This document shows positions 23,138 through 33,970 of a DNA stretch of 64,000 bases, piece after piece; position 1 is the first letter of the stretch, and every line of letters begins with the position of its first letter. The notes under the pieces were generated by a model, which saw only the letters and a list, made by a program, of their open reading frames with translations, made no database searches and had not been told where the DNA came from. Position numbers and translations under genes: made by a program. This stretch comes from Trileptium ribeirensis. Lineage: Eukaryota; Nematoda; Enoplea; Enoplida; Thoracostomopsidae. The stretch spans positions 16,848 through 80,847 of the forward strand of contig JASANE010029188.1 of NCBI GenBank assembly GCA_030248225.1. Direction: 5' to 3'.

Positions 23138-23275
23138 CCAATGGGCCTATAACTACGTTCTTCGTTTTGATGTTATTGACAAAGGGCCTATAGCTTGTAC
23201 GCCCATTGGCATCAATCACCTGCTATTAATGCTGAAGTAGACAAAGGGCGTATATCGCTGTACGCCCATTGGCAT
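23138..23275. repeat. left subterminal motif cluster, 62-bp period
   Basis: Variants of the TIR core occur at 23,138 (CCAATGGGCCTATA), 23,178 (GACAAAGGGCCTATA), 23,198 inverted (TACGCCCATTGGCAT), 23,240 (GACAAAGGGCGTATA) and 23,261 inverted (TACGCCCATTGGCAT). The motif and its inverse form a unit repeated with a 62-bp period. Such arrays in DNA transposons commonly serve as transposase binding sites; that role is inferred here. Confidence 0.8.
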
Positions 23276-24134
23276 TGTCAATAATTGTATGTTAGTTGGT
23301 GACAGGTACATTGCAGTGGGCGCACAGCTACATGTGTTACATACACACCCGAAGCTTATTCTTGCTCGTTTGTAACACTGACCTTTCAGTAACGTCAGAA
23401 ATTAGTCACATAAGTGTCGAACTATTATCATAAGACGAAGTGGTTATTCTATTGTCGAACAATCGGATGTAGAGCGAATTTCCAGAGTTTTGAAATATTT
23501 TGAAGCATGGACCTAGCAAAATTTTCATAGTTTAGCCGTCCCCCTGCAGTGTCTGCCGGCTCACTGCTCACCCATTTGCAGCATATCTGTATATGCAACC
23601 TCAGTGCGCTCTGTTCCTTCATAATGCAGCTTCGACCTGGCGAAAAATTGAGGGTGAAATAAAACGACCAGACGTTTTCTACCGGAGATTAAGGATAACT
23701 TGTCCCCATTAAGCACGTATCGGGCGATTGAACTATGTAGTGTGGCCTGAAATTGATCGCATTTTTAAGTATGAGTGTATTTATTAATGATATGGCATGG
23801 GCGAGCCTGCCCCCCCAAAAGGCATTGAATATATAGCAGCGCATGGCTTAGAAAATATTCGTCGAGAAACGTTTAGTATTCAAAAGCAACTAAGAGATCG
23901 TCATTGATTTCACGGCAGACTTTGGACAATTTTTTCAACTCTCGCTGGCAAGGTAAAATCAATTAGCAATGTTTAGATAACTCGACGAATATTATTATTC
24001 AATGCTTTTTGGCGCGTGTGGCGGGTGGCCTAGCCGAGCTTAAAGCAACTGCGCAACATAACGTTAGTAACGTAGCTATTAACTATTTTCAGGTATATAT
24101 TAGACTCGCGGGTACGTATATAATTTCTCCCAAA
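23276..24134. other. leader of the transposon, upstream of the first in-frame ATG
   Basis: The frame of exon 1 is open back to about 24,009 but has no ATG before 24,135. An acceptor-like TATTTTCAG at 24,084-24,092 could join an upstream coding exon that I cannot recognise. The true start therefore remains open. Confidence 0.4.
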
Positions 24135-27100
24135 ATGCTTAATTGGAATGTGGATGACTTTATTTGGGTAAAATGTGCTACAAAAACTAAAGTAACATTC
24201 TGGCCAGCAATCGTTGCAGATCCTACGACGTCTGTTACTCCAGTTGCTGAAGGGCACTTATTTGTTTGGTATTTCGGCCGGGTTCGAAGCCAATACGGTT
24301 ATCCCGCCGTTACTGATGTTGAGACGTTTATTAATCCAAATTTACCGGTCTACCTAAAGAATACAATGCCGACTTTTGTTAAAGCTATGAACCATCTTAA
24401 AGAATATTGTGCTCACGAGAATATTGTCGATATTTTAAATACAATCTGCAAAGCAGGAAAAAGTACTAAATTCCGACTATGTAATATTGACCAAAGTATC
24501 GATGATAGTGATGGGGATAATGACAGTAATTCGGATGGTGACGAATACAACGATGCAAACGACGGGGATTATATACCGTCTGAAGGTGAAGACGGTGGAG
24601 ATACGACTGCTATTGATAATTCGATTGCCGCAGTCCTACGTCAAGTTGTCGGAGCTGCGGAATCGGCAGATAACACTTCCGGTATAGAAGTTGAGCAATC
24701 GGCACCCCCAGACTGCGGCCCGGATATGGATGCCATGGATGCACCATCGGCAGACGGCGCTTCAAATGCGGATGTCGAGGTAGCGGCGGCTGTGGCTAAC
24801 GGTTTGTGTAGTAGCGTTGCTGCTACTGTGCGTAGCAAAAAAACGGAACTATCGAGGGACTTTAGAAAGAGACCACGAGCTTTTGGTCTTCAATACATCA
24901 AACGAAGTACGAAGGAGACGGCACAAATAGAACCTGAACGGATCGCTATACCGATGGCTGAAGTGTGCGCAAAAGGTAAGTGTGGTAAAGACTGTGCAAC
25001 AGTTGACAATGCTCTTCGCCAGAGACTTAAGGAAGAGTTTTGGCAGCTCGGCGATCAATGTATTCAACGTAATTATGTGTGTGAACGCGTCAAGTCAAGG
25101 GCTGCTAAACAGTGTGTTGGTAAACGGAAGATGACCAATAATTACTTCTTCAAGATTATAGCTAATGAACAAACGACTACCGAAATTGCTGTCTGCAAGG
25201 ATTTTTTCCGGAAGACACTGGGAATTTCGGATAAATTTGTTCGAAACACGATAAGCAGGCGTTCCGAAAGCGGCGTTTATAGGGGCAGAAAAAAACCTGA
25301 GAAAAATGCAGCCATTCAACAGCAGATTGAACTGAACACTGCACGTGTCCACGAACATATTAACATGTTTCCGAGAGTCCCAAGTCATTATTGTAGGAAA
25401 GACTCGGGTGGAGAGTACTTGGAATCGAATGTGCGGTCTACCAGCAACATGCACAGGCTTTATTTGCAGTTCTGCCAAGACAAGGGATACGAAAATCCAG
25501 TATCGCTCTCAAGTTATCGAACCATATTAAAACGGGACTTTAAAATTTCGTTTTTTAAGCCTAAGAAAGACATGTGTGCAACATGTGAGCGCTATCGCGC
25601 GCTTACTGGCCAGGAAAAAGCTGATTTTGAGGCAACCTTCAATGAACATATCAGGCGGAAGGAAGCTGCGAAACAGCAAATGGACTTGGATAATGCCGTA
25701 GCTCGGGCGGAGGATGATACTGTTACACTAAGTTTTGATCTTCAAAGTGTCCTTTACGTGCCAATGTCGAACGTCGGCACACTTTATTACAAGAGGAAAT
25801 TGGCGACATACAATCTCACCGTATGCAATCACAGCGACAACAGCGGCCACTGTTTCTATTGGACGGATGTTGACGGTAAGTCGCAGCACCTGTGTATATA
25901 CTCAACTGTTTTTACATGAAACTCACTCTGGACATTATACCGCGGACGCTATACAGTCGTGCTAGAGGATCTGATAGCCTAAAACTTGCAGCCAAAAATC
26001 CCAAAATTATAGGGGAAAGTATAAGTAGTACGGTATGAATATATAGCTTGATTAAGCTTATGGTATAATTAGCTAAATCCTTCAGAGGTTCTAACGTTTC
26101 ATATCAAATCCTAGACTTCTTAGTTTTTATACTGCGAAGGGCATGGGCACCAAGGAAGAATTTCTTGCGATCGCTTGAAAATGCGCCCGTTAATTGCCGG
26201 CGGGCCAATGGTTCATGGCATTTCAAAGTGTAAGCGAGAATAGCCAAATCTACTGGCTGGTTTAGCCCAGGATCGTAAAATGTGGAAAGCTGTCGTACAT
26301 GACGCAAATATACAAATCTTAGTTTTACAGATCAAATCTTAGAATCCTCCTACTACTAACGGCCTATAGTGTTGGTTCCAAGTCTAGAACAGGTCAGGCA
26401 TCGCAGGTCTTTCTAACATCATAAAAATACCGGGCGAAAACGGCGGTTAGTGAGAAAAATGTTATGAAAAAATATAAGGCAAGCTGCCATAGTGCCAAAT
26501 TCAACGTTTACGTCCAAATTCCAGGGTTCTAAAAGTCACTCGCTCGCTGCTCACTGATCGCTCTTACGATAAGCAAAGCTAAGGGTAATTTCTATCAACT
26601 GAACAATAATATATATTTTTAGGAAACCGAGGCGCGATCGAAATAGCGACGTGCCTGTACAAATTTCTTCTTTCTTTGCCGCCAACTGTACGTAAAGTGG
26701 TGTTGTGGTCCGACACGTGCACTGGACAGAACCGCAACCAGTACGTCACATCAGCTTTGGTCCACGCTTTGCGACAATCTTCTATCGAAGAAATACACCA
26801 AAAATTCCTGGAAAGTGGGCATACATACATGCCTTGCGATACAATGCACTCGAACATTGAATATGTCAACCGCCATGTGAAGATCGCCGTCCCGAACGAT
26901 TGGGTCAACGTGCTTAAGCTTGCCAGACCAAGTAAACCGTTCAGCGTCGTTCAGCTGCGTTATTCCGATTTCTTCGACTTCAAAAAATTTGCTGCGGCCC
27001 TTTTCTGCAACAAAAGGCCAACTATTCCGTGGATGCTTTCCAAACACATCAAAGTTAGCAAAAGCCATCCGAATGAAATTAAGCACCGTCGCGACTACAA

Positions 27101-27290
27101 TTCCGAATTTGGCACATACACGCTTCCACACGTCACTGAAACACGATCCAACAAATCCACCACCCTGACGTCAGCCTACAAATCACGCCTGCCGATTTCA
27201 AAAGCAAAAAAGCAAGATTTGCTATTGCTGTGTCGGGATCCTGGTATAATTGGGAAGGATATGAACAATTCTATCTTAGTCTTCAACTGA
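24135..27290 (+). CDS. PWWP-domain transposase-like protein, two exons (24,135-25,875 and 26,623-27,290)
   Basis: Spliced, it gives about 802 codons. Residues 1-105 resemble a PWWP domain: DDFIWVKC, then FWPAIV, then FVWYFG, then VETF. An acidic linker follows at about 122-155. Further on are KGKCGKDC (about 280), VCKDFFRKTLGIS (about 354), FPRVPSHYCRKDS and a MCATC pair near 475. The core has SFDLQS (about 533), then across the splice junction GNRGAIEIATC and SDTCTGQNRN (about 609), and HSNIEYVNR (about 655). The Asp of SFDLQ and of SDTC are candidate catalytic residues of an RNase-H-like fold. I believe the core is what invertebrate annotations call DUF7869, but this needs a search. The start was taken at the first in-frame ATG; an upstream exon is possible. 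The C-terminal FYLSL motif lies out of frame (27,269-27,283), so the end is probably frameshifted. Confidence 0.85.
25876..26622 (+). other. intron of the transposase gene (GTAAGT...TTTTTAG)
   Basis: The donor GTAAGT at 25,876 and acceptor ATATATTTTTAG ending at 26,622 join in phase 1. They bring WTDVDG next to NRGAIEIATC, as the family's order requires. At 747 bp it is long for a transposon intron. Removing it keeps 803 codons (with stop) in frame. ORFs within it are not real. Confidence 0.85.
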
Positions 27291-27435
27291 TGACGAAGAC
27301 AGGATCGATGTGGAACTAGACTGCATAGATAGCGACGACGACGACAGCGAGCCAAATAGTGGGGCAAGTGATATTGAAGACGAGGACGCTGATTCAGTCG
27401 ATATGGAACAACCGTGCTGCTCCAAGAGCTTATGA
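27284..27435 (+). pseudogene. out-of-frame acidic C-terminal tail of the transposase
   Basis: Just after the stop at 27,288 another frame is open and reads DDEDRIDVELDCIDSDDDD, then SGASDIEDEDADS, ending with CCSKSL and TGA at 27,433. The composition strongly suggests it once formed the protein's C-terminus. It lies in a different frame from both the main ORF and the FYLSL motif, so two small indels or an unrecognised mini-intron separate them. Confidence 0.5.
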
Positions 27436-27465
27436 CTAGAGGTAAAAAATCAATAGTTTAGACAA

Positions 27466-27525
27466 GACAAGGGGCGCATACATTATAGTGTAAATGAATA
27501 TTTCGTTAATGCCAAGGGGCGCATA
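27466..27525. repeat. right subterminal TIR-core copies
   Basis: GACAAGGGGCGCATA at 27,466 and AATGCCAAGGGGCGCATA at 27,508 are direct copies of the TIR core, spaced about 45 bp apart. Confidence 0.85.
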
Positions 27526-27725
27526 GCGATCAGGATAGCTATGTCTTCGAAAAATTAAGTTGAGTGATCACGAATGGCATGGTCTTAGGATAGGTCGTTT
27601 TCTGACTAGTTTGGCAATATATCTAGCCTAATAAAATAGCCCTGCAGCGTATGACTAATATTTGCGGACTTATGAAACATAAGAAAAATTTTCAATCTAC
27701 GTTATCTCAAAATCATCCAAAATAA

Positions 27726-27753
27726 TATGCGCCCCTTGGCATTATCAGCGACG
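27726..27753. repeat. right terminal inverted repeat, 28 bp
   Basis: Perfect inverse of 22,992-23,019. Confidence 0.93.
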
Positions 27754-28500
27754 TTCGGTTCTGAGCAAAAATTATGCACACTGTTTCCATGTAAATACAA
27801 ATTGTGTATATATTTATATATAAACAAATATGTGTATTTTAATAAGTATATTGTGTACATATAAAAATATAATAATCGATCGATGTTTGTGTATGTGTTT
27901 GAGCCAAAATCAACAGTCAAGTCATCACAAAACGATATAATATAATAAAACAAGCCGCGTTTTCAAAGCCATTAGCTGCTGTTCTGTCTCTGTACATAAT
28001 ATACATAAGACAAAACCACGGCGAATATTAGTAAAAGCGGTGTTGTTGTTGTGGCTGCACATGCACACACAAACCATGATTATTATTATTATTCGAATTA
28101 TTATTCCAACCAACCCAAGCAATGTATAGAAGATAGACAGTTTGAAACTGTTTCGTCACAAATCGAACCAGAAGACTATACACTACTAATATAATAATAA
28201 TGATAGTAACGAACAATAATATCAATGTGTTGAAATACGCATGCAATACGATATTGGTGATGATGACAAGAAAAAATAGCAAAATTACATAATACAACAG
28301 CTAAAAGCCTAAAACGAGATATTGAAACAAAACAATAAAATAATACAACAGCAATCAACAAAACCACAAACCAGTTAGTATACACTACAACGATTAGGTA
28401 AGTTGTTCAAAATAAAATCATACATTGCCTAGTTATATATATTACAGTGCTTCGATAGAAATAATAAAAACAAAATATATAATAATAATGGTTGCAGCAG
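27754..28500 (+). other. AT/AAC-rich segment with a possible 5' UTR exon ending 28,397
   Basis: The region has TTATTATTATTATT tracts and many CAA/AAC triplets, then CTACAACGATTAG followed by GTAAGTTG, a good splice donor at 28,398. Such composition is typical of untranslated first exons in arthropod genes. No ORF of note is present. The host gene is unknown and the exon is hypothetical. Confidence 0.3.
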
Positions 28501-29164
28501 AAGCAGCCACATACAGTCATATGCCTAACTTTATCGGTAATCATCAAATAGATACATCGGTAACGTTTCATTAGTTACGAAACGTTTTATTATTACTATT
28601 GAGTCACATGAAAACTAGAGACCACATCGGGTCTTAATTTTTAGACCCGACCCAACTGCAGTATCTCAACATACACATCAATATTAATCCATAATAAAAA
28701 CAGGACAAAATATCCGTTATCAAAAATCCAAAGGACAAAATATCCGTAATGAAAACAGCACACAACGTTTAAAAATGTGTTTTTGCGTTCCAGTATATTT
28801 GTCGCTGAACTTACAATAGCATTACATGAGCATTTTCATTAAACTTGGTGTACCAAGGTTCCCGTAAGGTTTTCACAAAATTTTGTACTCAAAATTTTGG
28901 CATAATATGTGACGACATTTTGAGTCCACCGCTGGGCCCAATGACCCGAGCCTGGTCTGTGACTACCAGAGCCGACTGCGGTCTCTGTCAAAACATTATC
29001 AATCACACACAACATACGGACATAGCTGTGCTGGACTGAATAGATGGTAACTTTAGAACCTTCCAAAAGCATTACCCTACAATATTTTACGAGTTATAAA
29101 AATGGCTTACGCCGATAATGGGTAAAGGCAGCACCCAGGTTCATTATTATTTCCAAAACTTTAT
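28501..29164. other. no gene recognised
   Basis: AT-rich sequence. ACAGGACAAAATATCCGTTAT and AAGGACAAAATATCCGTAAT (28,702 and 28,732) form a small tandem repeat of about 30 bp. Confidence 0.4.
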
Positions 29165-30222
29165 TTCAAATAGAGTTTTCAGTGACGGCGCTAGTTGAAA
29201 TTCGTTAATATTTCTATTTTATGTTTCTGTCATTCATAACTCATCTTCGGATGAATGGATTTGGAAATTTTTTTACTCGATAGCGAAATAGATGAGGATG
29301 TGCTCTTTATTTGAACGCGAACAGCTCCGACCCCATCTTCGGGGTCACAATGGCAAAAACATGTTTTACGGGTTCTTTTCCAAATTTGGCCATACGGGTA
29401 CCAGCTTTTCGCAGCCCATATCTCCTGACACAACGCTCCGCATCGAAAAACCAAGACCACTACAGAATCAGCTCATCGATATATACAACACTGGTTTTTT
29501 GTGGGACCACTTCCTGCGCCGCTATGCGCCCGGAAATGTCTCGTCAACCCTTTGCAAGAAATAGTGATTTTTCAAATTTCGGCAAATTCTTGTGTGTTTT
29601 ACGCTACAACGACTATCTATTACGCTGAATAAGATGGTTTCACTATTTAGAGTCCAACGTGGCTATACTGTACCTTTTCACAGAGTTTCAAAGGTTTTGC
29701 GGTCGACGAACCTGATTTCAAAATGTAATGAGTTCCAAATTGTTTGGTTATTTATTGCTTACAGGGAAGGCATCAAGAGTCTTCTATAGGTTTTTCGGTA
29801 GGCTGAATACGATGATTTGGTTATCTGGAGTCCAGCATTTTTCAGATGTTTTTATTGGGTTTAGGGTCAATGAACCCGATTGCCAGGATATAGTCGGTCT
29901 TCATATCTTGTTTATGTTTTGGCAAGGAGTAATAAGATATTTTATGTATATATTTTTTAGTTCGGTACGCTGGATACCATGGCTTGTTTATCTAGAGACT
30001 AGTATGCACGCTTCGTGCGTTTTCAGTTGTTTTCGATGGGTTTGTGATCGACGAGGTTTTAGGGTTTTCAATGGGCTCAGCACTCAGGGTTACATAGGTT
30101 TTAGTGTAGTATATACATAAACACAAAGCCTGGTACAATGTGAGTGCACAAAATTACTACTTGATGAAACCACGTAGGCTCCGTTTCACCTTCGCTTGCG
30201 AGTTTTTAGCCTGGTTTAGCTT
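29165..30222 (-). repeat. R3 repeat, inverted copy with ORF
   Basis: An inverted copy relative to 49,933-51,175. It contains a plus-strand ORF (29,311-29,628) beginning with MNANSSDPIFGVTMAK. This matches the minus-strand ORF at 50,760-51,020, which begins MNPSSSHPIFFVKMAK. The internal units follow in reverse (GATTTGGTTATCTGGAGTCC near 29,815). The hairpin end is GCTCCGTTTCACC followed by TTCGCTTGCGAG at 30,180-30,210. Confidence 0.65.
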
Positions 30223-31234
30223 AAACCTTCTACAAAATAGCTCTGGATATGAAAATGCTGATTTAAACAGTAGTTACTAGTGGTAAGGAATTGTTCTCAA
30301 TTGTGAGAAAATGGTTTTTTGCTTCGTTATAACAACATTTGCTTTGTGATTTACCGAAAGCCGCAATGATAACATAAACTTGACGTTTAACGTAATCACA
30401 ACCATAAACGTTAACACACGAATCACAACCATCAAAGCCCACATAATGCTTCTTTGAATGTTTGGCCAATCGTATAAAGCTAAAATATATTAATAAATCA
30501 AATAAGGTGACAAAAGAGCAGGGCTAAGAGAACTGATTTTAAATTTCCCCTTTGCCTTGCCTCGAAAATGTTATTTTAATTCAAATAATATTAAAATATG
30601 CAATAATGTTATGGAAATGGCTTAACTCAAGCCTGGCAACAGCAATGAAATATCGGAATCTATACACATACATAATATCAACAATGTATAATAGTTGAAC
30701 TAAACATTGTCAGTTATAGGACACGTCGCGAAATGTTTTAAATAGTGGAAACCCAACGGTTCACGTGAAGCATCTAGTATATATTCTAACGTTCGCTCTC
30801 TTAAATTATGAAAACAGGATACATACTCAAATCTAATCTCTATGAAGCGCAATATGTTTCATAACATCTGCGAACTAAAATTACATTCTTTTATTTGCTA
30901 TAAACATCTGAAAAAAGGTGTAAAACGTAAGACTGGGGTCAGATCCAAGAACCAGTTGGCTATAAGAAAATCATCAAACAGTTCGGCCATTAGCATAACA
31001 TGTACAACAGCATTTGATTAAATTGCCTTATATATGGTATACATAAGCGAATTTCTGATTTCTAAAACCTCGTTTACGACAAATTTTCTTTGTGGAATAA
31101 TGTCGCAAATCTGCTGCTATACTCAAATGACGATGCGATGAAGTTTGACACTAAAGATTGCACCCTTACATAGTTTATCACTATCGAATCACTTTTCTAG
31201 TAAAGCCAAGGTATTAAAGCGGCAAAATTTAGTT
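30223..31234. other. no gene recognised
   Basis: AT-rich non-coding sequence with no terminal repeats or ORF motifs visible. Confidence 0.4.
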
Positions 31235-31670
31235 CAGACTAGTGAGTGAACCCAGCGAACCTAAAACTTCTGACTTCTGATTAGACTGAAATTTGGCAAT
31301 GTCCATTATTGGGTTTTTAGTGTGACACGCATAACTCAACATTGGCTGTGCGAACTGATTATTTGAGATCTGTAGCCCGTTTGCAACATGTAACTATTCA
31401 AAAATCCAGTCAAATCGCTTAGTTGTATCCCGAAAATCACATGTCTTGACAATAGGTGTAGATAAATTGAGGTCAATTTGTAGAGCAACTAAGCCTGTAC
31501 AAGATGGTACATATATAATGCTTTGCTATGCGACTCCTTTACAGCACCGCTGATATTCAGCGGTTCATTTTGTAAATTGATACTTAATATAGCTGTGTTA
31601 TTCTCTAAATTACATATTCAACACTCAGAATTAACCACTTTGTCGATAAGATAAACGACTAGTTAACATA
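31235..31670. repeat. R4 dispersed repeat, copy 2
   Basis: A shorter, diverged relative of 2,385-3,360 in the same orientation. AATGTCCATTATTGG, GACACGCATAACTCAACATTGG and TATTCAACACTCAGAATTAAC mark the alignment. Confidence 0.4.
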
Positions 31671-33540
31671 TATGTCACGTACTTTGCAAGACGTATGAAT
31701 CTGAAAAAACAATACTACAGATTGTTACAGACAGTCTATAAATATATTTCAGTCCAATTATGTACATTAGAGCGGTACATAGTCAGTAAAGCGGATGATG
31801 TGTTTTATAGCATGAAATATACAACAAAGTTCAACTTGTTTTATAACTCAAGCAACGACCGTTTGGTTGCAGAAGCGCTGGCTCGGTAAAGTGGGGTGCA
31901 ACAAAACTTTTTATTTCATGCATTCATAATTACCTTGTAACGAAAATGATCTATAACTATTCCGTCGACAAACAATTTTAGCAAAACTCATCTATGTGTA
32001 TTTTTATGCGTATAAATTGGGCGAATTTTTGATATATATAACTTCTTTAGATTCAGATTACCACATGTCTGACGTAATTTTTCCTTTCTTGATACGACAT
32101 AATAAAAGGTGAAAAAACATTTTCTGACCGAAAAGACGATTCTAGACGCCGTGGCTACGTCCTCACTTCGTTGTCGCTTGTGGAGAGTTGTATTTTATAG
32201 CTATTATCGCTGCTAGTTTCTTTTTCACTATAAACTACCCCATTTCACATGCCTTAAACTAAAAATACACTCTAACTAGAAGTTACACGCATCGGAAATA
32301 TATACTTTTGACACAAACAACCCTGCTTTAATGTTGTCGTATTAATATGAGGCCAATCAAGGGCTAACCTGAGTCAAATATTAGCAATATTTATATGAGG
32401 CACGCACTACTCTCAATAGTTAAGCACACAAATGCGGGCCACATTTTTTGCAACGTGATTCAAGTTTCTCAAATTACGCTGAAAATGTCATTGCACACAA
32501 ATAACGCAACGATAAAGCGAGAAGATGAAACCAATTTCTGGGTTTCGCCAACTGTACCTACGTTTAGTATATATTGCGTCGATGTCATACAAGATCAAAT
32601 ATCCATACACCCAAAGTTTACACATATATAAATACAAACCACCTTTTCTGAAAGTTCTGCGGTGTTTGAGGTTCTTTGCACGCACTCGAAATTTTAATCT
32701 TCTTAGTAGAAATAAGTCACAGCAACATACTGCGATAGGATAGCACGGCATCATAAATCTTTATCATCGATTGCTTCAACAGGACCAGTGGTAAGATATA
32801 CATATGAATAATTTCCAGCTAACGTTATATTTCAAAATTTGTCATGAATTGGTAGAGACCCATTCCTCCCCGGCTGGGACCCGGGGAATTGTTGCGTGTA
32901 AAAAACAAGCCTCCCCAAACTGTGTTTGCTAGCAGTGTCGCGATGATGACAAGAGCGTCCTCGAGAATTCGGATCACTTCCTTGAAATGTTTGTTAATCT
33001 AACAGTGATAAAATTGCTAATAAGATTTCACGACATCAATCACGACGACTCGTTTTTGTTTCACCTTAAATGTGGTGGAGACACACCAGTTTCAATCAGT
33101 AAGCGGCCTGCAGCGGTCGGACTTGTAAAACCTTCCGTCATGACCGAACTGGAACTGTACATTAACGGGCAAGTTTATAATGCACAGCTTGACAAAAGGT
33201 GACGGCTCTAACAAAATGATAACCTGTAAATTATATACAAATATGTATATATATACTAAATCTATGAAAAGTTATGTTTAAGAGATGACATCAAACCGTG
33301 GCTACCAGCCACAATCCAAACCGCTAATAGTGGAATCTAGTTTTTGAAGCAACGAACACGAACGTTGGGCAACTCAAAGAGTACATAAAAGTAATCAAAA
33401 GACTAGCGGCGGTTTTGTTGTTTTTGTCATCCTCATTTAATATTACCAAGAAAGCCACAGCACACAATATATTACGAAGCATCATAGCATTAACTAGACA
33501 AGATATTCTCGTTTTGCTTCGCCATAGAAAACAACAATTA
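31671..33540. other. no gene recognised; unknown ORF at 32,987-33,202
   Basis: AT-rich sequence. The 71-codon ORF at 32,987 (includes TELELYINGQVYNAQ) has protein-like composition, but I recognise no family and no flanking splice structure that would make it an exon. Confidence 0.3.
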
Positions 33541-33970
33541 TACATACCTACCTAATCTAACTGGCATTTTATGACACAACATTGTATATATCACACAAGC
33601 ACAAGTGCAGACCGCAAAGACAACACATTATACATTATTATTATTACCAACACAACAACAAGAAGATATAAAATACGACCCGACGAACGCGATATAGAAA
33701 ATCAACGAAAAGCTTACGACGAGAACAAGAAGCTTTCTTTCACTCACTTCTCACCGCCGCCGCAGCACTCGCGACCTGGCGGATAACTACAACGAAAACT
33801 ATAAATATTATTAAGATAACAATCATCCACTGAAGTCGAAAACCCACAACCAAACCGGCGTTGCCCAAACACTAGTAACACCACCCAACTCATTGAAATA
33901 ATTGGTAAAGATTCTCGTTCGGAAAAGCTGAAAGTTCTCAAACTCAAACCAGGAATTTCATATCAACGAC
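33541..33970 (+). other. possible 5' UTR exon with donor at 33,971
   Basis: An A/C-rich segment with CACAAGCACAAGTGCAGACC, TTATTATTATTACC and a GC-richer part (CACCGCCGCCGCAGCACTCG). It runs to CATATCAACGAC followed by GTATGTAC, a plausible donor. There is no recognisable coding motif. This is interpretation from composition alone. Confidence 0.25.

Larger units (their letters stand above)
22992..27753 (+). mobile_element. 4,762-bp DNA transposon with perfect 28-bp TIRs and PWWP-transposase gene
   Basis: The two ends are identical inverted 28-mers. The left one starts CGTCGCTGATAATGCCAAGG and ends GGGCGCATA at 23,019; the right one occupies 27,726-27,753. Between them lies one two-exon gene (24,135-27,290) in plus orientation, with about 1.1 kb of leader and about 440 bp of trailer. 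Both flanks carry extra copies of the TIR core motif. I could not identify a target-site duplication: the immediate flanks (CTATAT and TTCGGT) do not match. The gene product belongs to a transposase-like family spread through invertebrate genomes. The PWWP domain and the TIRs together make this a well-defined element that I do not recognise under any established superfamily name. Confidence 0.88.

Noticed and set aside
24030..25478. Minus-strand ORFs opposite the PWWP-transposase
   Set aside because: They are shadows of the coding exon on the other strand.
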